Shown here in pieces: positions 57,845-64,000 of a DNA stretch of 64,000 nt. Within the stretch, counting starts at the first letter, position 1; each line of letters opens with the position of its first letter. A program made the position numbers and the translations under genes. The DNA comes from an uncultured Clostridium sp. GTDB taxonomy: Bacteria > Bacillota > Clostridia > TANB77 > CAG-508. Below the pieces are notes generated by a model that was not told where the DNA came from, did no database searches, and saw only the letters and a program-made list of their open reading frames with translations. The stretch covers positions 39,212 to 103,211 of the forward strand of contig USQY01000001.1 in assembly GCA_900557045.1 (NCBI GenBank), written 5' to 3'.

Positions 57845-59671
57845 CTAGATTAACTTTTCAAGAATTATAATTTCCTGTTTTAACTCATCATCACCAATTA
57901 CACTAACTTCACTTTCCATGTATTTTTTCATTTTTTCAAACAATTCTTTATATTCATTTCCAACTGTTAATTTAACTGAAGTTCTCTCATTTTCTCCTAA
58001 AACTACACATACATCTTCAGTTGTAAGACAACAGCAATCAGCAATTCCAGTCTCAGTATTAATCAAAAACCTATTATCTTCTTCACTTCTTTCATACAAA
58101 ATCCAATTTTTCATTAGATTAGCATATCTTGTAAGAAGAATTGCTTTTCTAATTCCGGTGTTTTCATAATACTCATCTTCAGAAATATTATTACCAAATT
58201 TTACATTTTGAGAATTTGAATGACTTTCACCATCTCTATCTTTATATGAAACAGTTAATTTAATATCTTCATTTTGCATTTCTTCTTTTAAATTAGTTCC
58301 ACAAGTAAAATTAGATTTCAATTTTACTAAAATAACTCCACCTTTATTTTCCCCAGATGAATTACTACTAGAAGGAAATAATGTATTAACTTTCATTAGA
58401 GTTCCTGGCTCATTATCTTTAGTATCTGTACCATAAACATTTGCAATACTAAATCCATTAGACTCTAGTTTTAACTCTAAATCAAATACTAAAGGTGTTA
58501 CCATATATTCAAAATCTTCGCTCATTATTTTATGAAACTCTTCTGTAGAATGAACTGAATAATAATTTGCACCTTTTACATCTGATAAACACTCAATAAC
58601 TTGTGTATTAAAATCTACACCCACTCCTATAAAACTTGTATATATGCCTTTATCAGCATTTTCCTTAACGCTTTCTGCAAGTCCACCTTTAGAAACAGTT
58701 CCAAGGTTTGGCATTGCATCTGTTATAACAATAATTCTATTTTCATATTCAGAATCATTTAACATTTCTTTTGAAAATAAGTTAGTGGAATCTTCATATC
58801 CTGCAGAAAAATTTGTATTTCCTAATGGTTTAATATCTAATACATGTTCTTTAATTGCATCAATATCGGTTTCTCCAACCAAATTCAATGGTTTTGCAAC
58901 ATAAGATTTAGTTTCAAATAATACCATTCCAACTCTATCTTCATTATTTAATTTATCTAATAAAAGATTTACAGATTCATTTGCAACTTCCATTTTTGAT
59001 TTTGATTCTTTTTTATAGTATTTATCTTTATTATTAACATTTACATAAGAATCATAATAATACTCTTTAAGGCTTGAAGACATAGAACCTGATATATCTA
59101 ACATAACTACAATATTTAATTTTTTTCTTTTAAAATCACTTTGTTTAATATTTGAATTTAACCCAACAGTCATATAATATTCTGTTTCACCTGATATTGG
59201 ATCTTTTGATTTTGCCATTGAATATGATGGTGAAAATAATTCTGTAGATTCTGTTTTTCTTCCTGTATCAAAATAATAATCATAAAATAATCCATTATAA
59301 GTTATATCTGTTGAAATCGGAAAATATCCATTTTTTATATTTTCTCTAAAATTTTCTACATTTTTAGCTCCACCTGTTGAAAGACCTATAGTTGAATTTT
59401 TATTTGATGTTGTAGACTCTGAAGTTGCATCAGTAACATTCATTACCATACCATTGCTAATAGATTTACTTATACCACTACTTGTTTCATTTGATTTTGA
59501 ACTACCTTTATAATTCCAATCATCTTTTAAATTTGCAGACTTTATTATTAGTTTTCCACTAGCATCTTTTTCAATTTTAAAATTTCGAAATACATAAAAT
59601 AGCCCTCCTGCAACTATAACTAATATTAATATAATTGCTATTATTATAAGAAATTTTTTATTTTTTAACAT
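57845..59671 (-). CDS. Membrane-anchored von Willebrand factor A domain protein
   Basis: 608 residues. A basic start and one helix (about 6-28) place the bulk outside the cell. A Ser/Thr-rich linker (about 50-100) is followed by the VWA domain (about 183-395) with a complete MIDAS site: DISGSMS (about 194), a threonine loop (GNTNFSAGYEDS) and IVITDAMPN. A beta-rich region and the helical C-terminal part (LLTRYANLMKNWILYERSEE) follow. It resembles the YfbK group of VWA proteins. It lies directly downstream of the membrane-tethered sigma factor, so the two may form one sensing system. AAAGGTG is about 12 nt from the ATG. Confidence 0.85.
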   Translation of the reverse strand: MLKNKKFLIIIAIILILVIVAGGLFYVFRNFKIEKDASGKLIIKSANLKDDWNYKGSSKSNETSSGISKSISNGMVMNVTDATSESTTSNKNSTIGLSTGGAKNVENFRENIKNGYFPISTDITYNGLFYDYYFDTGRKTESTELFSPSYSMAKSKDPISGETEYYMTVGLNSNIKQSDFKRKKLNIVVMLDISGSMSSSLKEYYYDSYVNVNNKDKYYKKESKSKMEVANESVNLLLDKLNNEDRVGMVLFETKSYVAKPLNLVGETDIDAIKEHVLDIKPLGNTNFSAGYEDSTNLFSKEMLNDSEYENRIIVITDAMPNLGTVSKGGLAESVKENADKGIYTSFIGVGVDFNTQVIECLSDVKGANYYSVHSTEEFHKIMSEDFEYMVTPLVFDLELKLESNGFSIANVYGTDTKDNEPGTLMKVNTLFPSSSNSSGENKGGVILVKLKSNFTCGTNLKEEMQNEDIKLTVSYKDRDGESHSNSQNVKFGNNISEDEYYENTGIRKAILLTRYANLMKNWILYERSEEDNRFLINTETGIADCCCLTTEDVCVVLGENERTSVKLTVGNEYKELFEKMKKYMESEVSVIGDDELKQEIIILEKLI

Positions 59672-59702
59672 CTTTTATCAACACCTTTCTAAAGAGGAAA
59701 AA

Positions 59703-59736
59703 GGGACGTTTTTCTTTTCCTTCTTATTTAACATAA
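59703..59736. repeat. R3-like sequence between the sigma and VWA genes
   Basis: GGGACGTTTTTCTTTTCC followed by TTCTTA and TAACATAA matches the R3 ends beside eno. It is a single copy without an inverted partner nearby. Confidence 0.7.
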
Positions 59737-59801
59737 TGAATTTAAGGGTGAGAACATTTTTCCTTCAGTATATCACTCTTTTTCCTTTCTTGTTCTTTCC
59801 C

Positions 59802-60803
59802 TCAATATTTAGATGATTTTCTATTTAATTTTTGTTGGTACTTTTTCAAAAAAATTATAAAAATTATTAAAAGTGCAATAGATATACTAAAAAATGCTAT
59901 TTGAAAAATATCAATATTTTCTTTTACAATCCTTGCATTTTCATAGTTCTTAACTTCGCTAATAACAGTATTTATTTCAGAATCACCTGAATTTATTATA
60001 TTTTCTGTATTCTTATCTTCTAAGTTATTTTCTTTTTTTGTTTCACTTGAACAAGAACTATTTTCATTTACTGTGTCATTACTTGAAATATCATTTTCTA
60101 ATCTATCACTTTTACTTACCTCATCAAAACTACTTTTATTTTTTAAAGTACTTTGGTTTAAATTTTCCATTCTTAATAGAACAATTACAAATGCAATAAC
60201 AGCACCTGTTAAGCTACTTATTGAAATTTTTAATGAATTTATAGCCTTATAATATTTCCACTGAACTGTTCCTATTGGAATATCCAAAAGTTGAGAAATT
60301 TTTTGAAAAGTAAAATTTGATAATATTTTCAAAGAAATAATTTGTTTTTCATCTTCTTTTAATCCACTAATTACACCATTAAAATAATCTGCATCTATTA
60401 TTTTATCTATATCATTTTCTGTTTGTTGAACAATAAAAGTATTTGACATTTTTCGTTTATTAGATGATACAATATTATTATTCTCACCAGATATTTCATA
60501 AATTTCTTCTATACTTATATCAGGCTTAGATTTTCGTAAAAACATATATGATTCATTTTTGCTTACTGTAAATAACCAGCTAGCCTCATTACTTTCTGGT
60601 AACTTATCTTTATCCAATTTATATATTTTAGTAAAAACTTCATGTACTATATCTTCTGTATCTTCATTGTTTTTTATTATTGAAAAAACTATTCCATACA
60701 CTAATTTATAATATTTTTCATATAACAAATTATATGAATTTTGATTATCAGTTTTCATACCAATAAATATCTGATGTAACTCTGTTTTGTTAATTTTTTT
60801 CAT
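59802..60803 (-). CDS. Membrane-tethered ECF-type sigma factor
   Basis: 333 residues. Region 2 (about 20-95: LVYGIVFSIIKNNEDTEDIV, WLFTVSKNESYMFLRK) and region 4 (about 145-195: LKEDEKQIISLKILSN, IPIGTVQWKYYKA) are complete. Unlike ordinary sigma factors, it continues into a helix (about 197-213), about 90 residues rich in Ser, Asn, Glu and Asp, and a second helix (about 304-325) with a basic tail. Sigma domain and tail would be inside, the linker outside. There is no separate anti-sigma gene nearby. The VWA protein gene follows in the same direction, and nth precedes it. Confidence 0.85.
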   Translation of the reverse strand: MKKINKTELHQIFIGMKTDNQNSYNLLYEKYYKLVYGIVFSIIKNNEDTEDIVHEVFTKIYKLDKDKLPESNEASWLFTVSKNESYMFLRKSKPDISIEEIYEISGENNNIVSSNKRKMSNTFIVQQTENDIDKIIDADYFNGVISGLKEDEKQIISLKILSNFTFQKISQLLDIPIGTVQWKYYKAINSLKISISSLTGAVIAFVIVLLRMENLNQSTLKNKSSFDEVSKSDRLENDISSNDTVNENSSCSSETKKENNLEDKNTENIINSGDSEINTVISEVKNYENARIVKENIDIFQIAFFSISIALLIIFIIFLKKYQQKLNRKSSKY

Positions 60804-60855
60804 TTATTTTCCTACTCCTTGTTTATTTGTTAATAAAATTCCAAAATAATTTTTA

Positions 60856-60884
60856 TTTATAATTTAGCTATTCAATGATGATAA
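60856..60884 (-). promoter_or_regulatory. Candidate promoter of the sigma-VWA pair
   Basis: On the minus strand, TTATCA (60879-60884), 17 bp, TATAAA (60856-60861), about 55 bp upstream of the start. The -35 is weak; an autoregulated ECF promoter could be present instead. Confidence 0.4.
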
Positions 60885-60907
60885 TATAAACATTATACGA
60901 ACTCTTT

Positions 60908-61540
60908 CTAATTTTTCTTTGAAAACTCACACCATTCTTTAACTGGACATTCTATACACTTTGGATTTCTTGCCACACAAATTTTTCTTCCATGCCAAAC
61001 TAATAAATGATTAACATCATAAAAATATTTTTTAGGAAATATCTTTATTAAATCTTTTTCTATTTTTTCTGGATCAGTATTTTTAGACAAACCCAATCTA
61101 TTGGAAATACGCTTAGCATGCGTATCAACAGCAATTCCTTGTGGTGAATTAAAAGCTTCTAACATAATAACATTTGCACTTTTTCTACCAACCCCTGGTA
61201 ATTTAATAAGCTCATCCATTGTATCAGGTACATTTCCTCCAAACTTATTTACAATAATTTCTGCAGTAGCTTTAATATTTTTAGCCTTATTTTTATAAAA
61301 TCCACATGGATGAATTATTTTTTCCAGCTCTTCTAATTCAATTTTATTCATAGCCTCAGGTGTTCCATATTTTTCAAACAATAATGGAGTAATTTTATTA
61401 ACACGTTCATCTGTACACTGTGCTGAAAGCATCACTGCCACAGTCATTTGAAATGGTGTTTTAAAATCCAAACTACATGTTGCCTCTGGATAATATTTCT
61501 TTAATTTTTCTATTATTTTTATTGCATTTACTTTATTCAT
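60908..61540 (-). CDS. nth: Endonuclease III
   Basis: A DNA glycosylase/AP lyase for oxidised pyrimidines. 210 residues with the helix-hairpin-helix (LPGVGRKSANVIM, catalytic lysine in GRKSA), the catalytic aspartate in VDTHAKRISNRLG and the [4Fe-4S] loop CVARNPKCIECPVKEWC. GAGGAAAT precedes the ATG. It is the first gene of the minus-strand run that includes the sigma-VWA pair. Confidence 0.96.
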   Translation of the reverse strand: MNKVNAIKIIEKLKKYYPEATCSLDFKTPFQMTVAVMLSAQCTDERVNKITPLLFEKYGTPEAMNKIELEELEKIIHPCGFYKNKAKNIKATAEIIVNKFGGNVPDTMDELIKLPGVGRKSANVIMLEAFNSPQGIAVDTHAKRISNRLGLSKNTDPEKIEKDLIKIFPKKYFYDVNHLLVWHGRKICVARNPKCIECPVKEWCEFSKKN

Positions 61541-61682
61541 ATTTCCTCTTTTCCTTTTATAATCATTTATATTATAACATTTTTATTTACTTTATCAAAC
61601 ACTTTTTGATTACAATTTACAAACATCCTATATATTTTACCTAATTTAATTTTCATAAAGGTAATCATTTTTTCCAAAACCC

Positions 61683-61711
61683 TTGACTTTTCTCAATTTT
61701 TATTATAGAAT
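61683..61711 (+). promoter_or_regulatory. Sigma-A promoter of rplM-rpsI
   Basis: TTGACT (61683-61688), exactly 17 bp, TAGAAT (61706-61711). Confidence 0.75.
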
Positions 61712-61729
61712 AGTAAAGCAATTAAATTG

Positions 61730-61795
61730 TAATATGACTTGAAGGCAAACTTCTCCCCGGTAGTTTTACTTTGAGTTTCATATATAAATAAATTA
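61730..61795 (+). promoter_or_regulatory. Probable L13-type ribosomal protein leader
   Basis: Between the promoter and rplM the leader contains GAAGGCAAACTTCTCCCCGG and TAGTTTTACTT, and the region upstream of rplM in Firmicutes commonly carries an L13-binding autoregulatory structure. I recognise it by position and partial likeness only; a covariance-model search would settle it. Confidence 0.45.
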
Positions 61796-61823
61796 TTTTA
61801 TGAAATGGAGGGTAATTTTTACC

Positions 61824-62258
61824 ATGAACAATACTACATATGTTTTAAAAGGAAATGAAATCGAAAGAAAATGGTATATAATTGATGCCGCTAACAAACC
61901 ATTAGGTAGAGTAGCAACAGAAGCTGCTAAATTATTAAGAGGAAAACACAAACCAACTTACACACCTAACATGGATGCAGGTGATCACGTTATAATACTA
62001 AATGCAAGTGAAGCTATATTCACAGGAAAGAAATTAGACCAAAAAATTTATAGACATCATTCAGGATATATCGGTGGTATGAAAGAAACTACTGCAAGAG
62101 TAATGATGGAAAAAAATCCAGAAAAAGCTATGATGTTAGCAATCAAAGGAATGCTTCCTAAAAATTCATTAGGAAGACAAATGATTAAAAAAGTAAGAAT
62201 TTATGCTGGTAGTGAACATGAAAATGCAGCACAAAAACCAGAAATTTGGAATTTCTAA
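61824..62258 (+). CDS. rplM: Ribosomal protein L13
   Basis: An early-assembly 50S protein, 144 residues, with [38 protein letters not shown] and [20 protein letters not shown]. The frame opens 8 codons earlier, but the ATG at 61824 is preferred: it follows GGAGGG at about 11 nt, and the protein then starts at the usual place. It forms the standard operon with rpsI. Confidence 0.97.
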   Translation: MNNTTYVLKGNEIERKWYIIDAANKPLGRVATEAAKLLRGKHKPTYTPNMDAGDHVIILNASEAIFTGKKLDQKIYRHHSGYIGGMKETTARVMMEKNPEKAMMLAIKGMLPKNSLGRQMIKKVRIYAGSEHENAAQKPEIWNF

Positions 62259-62285
62259 TTTATTTATTAAGGGAGGAAAGAAAAA

Positions 62286-62693
62286 ATGCCTAAAGCAAAA
62301 TCAGAAAAAATAGTTTTCTACGGTACAGGAAGAAGAAAAAAATCAATTGCAAGAGTTAGATTAGTTGAAGGAACAGGTGTTATAACAATTAATGGTAGAA
62401 GTATAGATGAATACTTCGGTGCTGAAACTTTAAAAGTTATAGTTAGACAACCATTAACAGCTACAAACACAGCTACAAAATATGATGTTATTTGTAAAGT
62501 AATTGGTGGAGGTTTCACAGGTCAAGCTGGAGCTATCCGTCATGGTATATCAAGAGCTTTATTACAAGCTAATGGAGAATTTAGACCAACTTTAAAATCT
62601 GCTGGATTCTTAACAAGAGATCCACGTATGAAAGAAAGAAAGAAATATGGTCTTAAAAAAGCAAGACGTGCTCCACAATTCTCAAAGAGATAA
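62286..62693 (+). CDS. rpsI: Ribosomal protein S9
   Basis: 30S protein whose C-terminal tail touches P-site tRNA. 135 residues: [38 protein letters not shown] and the characteristic basic tail ending [18 protein letters not shown] lies upstream. It starts 27 bp after rplM and is followed by a terminator. Confidence 0.98.
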   Translation: MPKAKSEKIVFYGTGRRKKSIARVRLVEGTGVITINGRSIDEYFGAETLKVIVRQPLTATNTATKYDVICKVIGGGFTGQAGAIRHGISRALLQANGEFRPTLKSAGFLTRDPRMKERKKYGLKKARRAPQFSKR

Positions 62694-62730
62694 TAAAAAT
62701 TTTCTTGGACAAGAATTTTACAAACTATAC

Positions 62731-62766
62731 AAAAATCCGGTAATTTATTTAAATTACCGGATTTTC
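62731..62766 (+). terminator. Intrinsic terminator after rpsI
   Basis: AAAATCCGGTAATTTA and its complement form a 16-bp stem with a short loop; TTTTCTATATTTATT follows. Confidence 0.88.
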
Positions 62767-62910
62767 TATATTTATTATTACGCATTTATTAAATATTGCA
62801 TAATATTAAACAACCTGTATTTTAATTATATTTTTAAAACAGTTATATTTCATTTTCATATAAAATCAAACTCTAATATTTTAGATTAATATTTTGTTTT
62901 TTAATTTATG

Positions 62911-63307
62911 CTAATCTATATTTTTAACATATGAAATATTCTTTCTTCTATATACTCCAAGAATCACTGCCATACAAATCATATTAACTATCAAACTTCC
63001 TCCACTATATGATACAAAAGGAATATTAAAATCTGCTGTAATTCCAAAGTTTACATTCATAAGAATATTACATACACTTTGCAATATAAATATAACAGAT
63101 ATTCCTATTACCAACAATTTTTGCATCACCCATTTGTTTTATAGCATTTTCCTCTGCAACACTTTCTTCCACTCCATCTTCAATATAACAATTTTTAATA
63201 TCCTCAATATGTGATTGCAATTCCTTTGATATATCCTCTCTTGCAGGTTTATATTTTATTTGCTCACACACATAATTTAAATATTCTTTAATTTGTAAAT
63301 AAAACAC
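62911..63307 (-). pseudogene. Permease-prefix/FtsW-like protein with large internal deletion
   Basis: 63307-63120 encodes an N-terminal permease-prefix-type domain (KEYLNYVCEQIKYKPAREDI ... AIKQMGD). From about 63129 downward, another frame encodes only the last part of an FtsW/RodA/SpoVE-like protein: VIFILQSVCNILMNVNFG, then PFVSYSGGSLIVN and YRRKNI. The roughly 300 residues that should lie between are missing, and the frames do not match. In intact form this would be a PadR-linked prefix-FtsW protein. The start may be the GTG at 63307, overlapping the end of padR. Confidence 0.75.
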
Positions 63308-63629
63308 CTCCTATAACTTGATTAATACCACTACTAAAAACTGACCACTCCTCCTTTTTCTCTTTTAATTGATTTTTTCCTTTTTTAGTAATTGTATAAT
63401 ACTTTCTTTTCTTACCAGTTGTATCATCCCAATAAGAAGAAATAAAACCTTTTTCTTCCAATCCATGTAAAATAGGATATAAAGTACCTTCTTGCAATTC
63501 GAAAACATCATTTGATTTTTCAGAAAGCTTTCTTATCATTTGATACCCATACATATTTTCCTCTTGCAATAAACTCAACACTAACAAATTTGTACTTCCC
63601 TTTAATAATTCCTTATTTATTTTCACCAT
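63288..63629 (-). CDS. PadR-family transcriptional regulator
   Basis: 113 residues with the PadR winged helix: LLVLSLLQEENMYGYQMIRKL, then EGTLYPILHGLEEKGFISS and GKKRKYYTITKKGK. The C-terminal dimer helix is short, as in PadR subfamily 2. The ATG at 63629 follows AAGGGGG; the longer frame has no better site. It overlaps the damaged permease-prefix gene, so it was probably the repressor of that gene. A perfect palindrome upstream is its likely operator. Confidence 0.9.
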   Translation of the reverse strand: MVKINKELLKGSTNLLVLSLLQEENMYGYQMIRKLSEKSNDVFELQEGTLYPILHGLEEKGFISSYWDDTTGKKRKYYTITKKGKNQLKEKKEEWSVFSSGINQVIGGVLFTN

Positions 63630-63699
63630 TCTTCCCCCTTGTATCATTTATTTTTTATACAAAAACATACCTTAAATATGCAATATATTTTTACACGCA

Positions 63700-63751
63700 A
63701 ACATACCTTGGTATACAATGTATTTTTATACATTGTATACCAAGGTATGTT
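63700..63751. promoter_or_regulatory. Perfect 24-bp-arm palindrome upstream of padR
   Basis: 63700-63723 and 63728-63751 are exact inverted repeats around TTTT (inner half TTGGTATACAATGTAT). Each arm contains the smaller palindrome GGTATACAATGTAT-like ATGT/ACAT half-sites typical of PadR operators. CATACCTT occurs again at 63666-63673. It probably autoregulates padR, though it could also be a terminator for a gene further right. Confidence 0.65.
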
Positions 63752-63839
63752 CCATGTCAACAATTTTTAAACTATTCCTGCCACTTTGCAAACCAAATCC
63801 ACCATTTAATATCTCCTACAACCTTGTTATTGTTAACAC

Positions 63840-63887
63840 AAAATGTACAATTTAGGCAAAATATTTTTGTACAAAATTGTACATTTT
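63840..63887 (-). terminator. Hairpin at the right end, possible terminator
   Basis: AAAATGTACAATTT and its exact complement AAATTGTACATTTT (63874-63887) close a 14-bp stem over a 20-nt loop. The T-run lies on the + strand side (TTTTTATTTTATC). The gap 63630-64000 contains this, the palindrome above and R1 copy E. Confidence 0.5.
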
Positions 63888-63950
63888 TATTTTATCACTA
63901 ACAAACCTAAATTACTCAACTAAAATTCTTCTCACACACTCTCATCCTCC

Positions 63951-64000
63951 CTCGGAGAAAGAAATTTTTACTTTTGAAAAAATAAACCTCCGACCTGAGC
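63951..64000 (+). repeat. Dispersed element R1, copy E (cut by window end)
   Basis: The first 50 bases match copy D almost exactly (CTCGGAGAAAGAAATTTTTA onward to CCGACCTGAGC). Same orientation as the other four. Confidence 0.88.

Noticed and set aside
63512..63901. A + frame opposite padR and across the palindrome
   Set aside because: Antisense to a convincing PadR gene and runs through the operator and the hairpin; no ribosome site.

Overview
The window is very AT-rich and codes almost entirely on the minus strand. It carries spore genes (a GerAB/GerC-type germination pair, the germination protease gpr, ytxC) and Clostridia-typical housekeeping clusters. Together these point to a spore-forming, probably gut-associated member of the Clostridia (Bacillota), most likely an uncultured lineage. 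No rRNA operon and no CRISPR array are present. There is one tRNA gene, tRNA-Glu(CTC).

Layout. 1-1.8 kb: end of a germinant-receptor operon (+). 2-13.4 kb: RNase R, SecG, ClpX, ClpP, trigger factor, a phosphoesterase, TsaD, an M50 protease and LysS (all -). 13.5-16.2 kb: recN (-) diverging from gpr (+). 16.3-21.1 kb: a complete Bce-type antimicrobial-peptide detoxification module (response regulator, intramembrane-sensing kinase, ATPase, permease). 21.2-26.9 kb: tRNA-Glu, Mini-III RNase, RbgA GTPase, an acetyltransferase, an ABC-2 exporter, YtxC. 27-29.3 kb: pseudouridine synthase, a membrane glycosyltransferase (+), a rhodanese. 29.5-37.2 kb: one long transcription unit queA-tgt-WG-repeat protein-yajC-TIGR04086-HD-secD-secF behind a clear sigma-A promoter. 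37.6-50.8 kb: ileS with a T-box leader, ftsH, a class A PBP, dprA, folD, dinB, dxs. 51.2-55.1 kb: a frameshifted eno, two small + genes, and a ThyX-like protein. 55.4-57.8 kb: an OPRT-like gene, a dead IS and a group II intron stub. 57.8-61.5 kb: a VWA protein, a membrane-tethered sigma factor, nth. 61.7-64 kb: rplM-rpsI with a leader, then a PadR regulator beside a deletion-scarred FtsW-like pseudogene.

Regulation that can be read directly. Several sigma-A promoters have exact 16-17 bp spacing. LexA-like boxes sit in the dinB and recN promoters. A Bce-type operator lies upstream of the ABC transporter. A T-box with an AUC specifier precedes ileS. One promoter sits exactly where it would give a leaderless mRNA (pseudouridine synthase). 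A 24-bp-arm perfect palindrome lies upstream of padR.

The strongest unexplained signals are three dispersed, hairpin-forming, gene-free repeat families. R1 is about 166 bp, with four complete copies and one cut by the window end, all in one orientation and all in gaps between minus-strand genes. R2 is about 135 bp with 23-bp terminal inverted repeats that co-vary between copies. R3 is a 46-bp sequence that forms an inverted pair around one R1 copy next to eno and has a relative beside the VWA gene. They look like non-autonomous mobile or structured-RNA elements. The sigma factor with two membrane segments, paired with a surface VWA protein, is the most interesting protein system.
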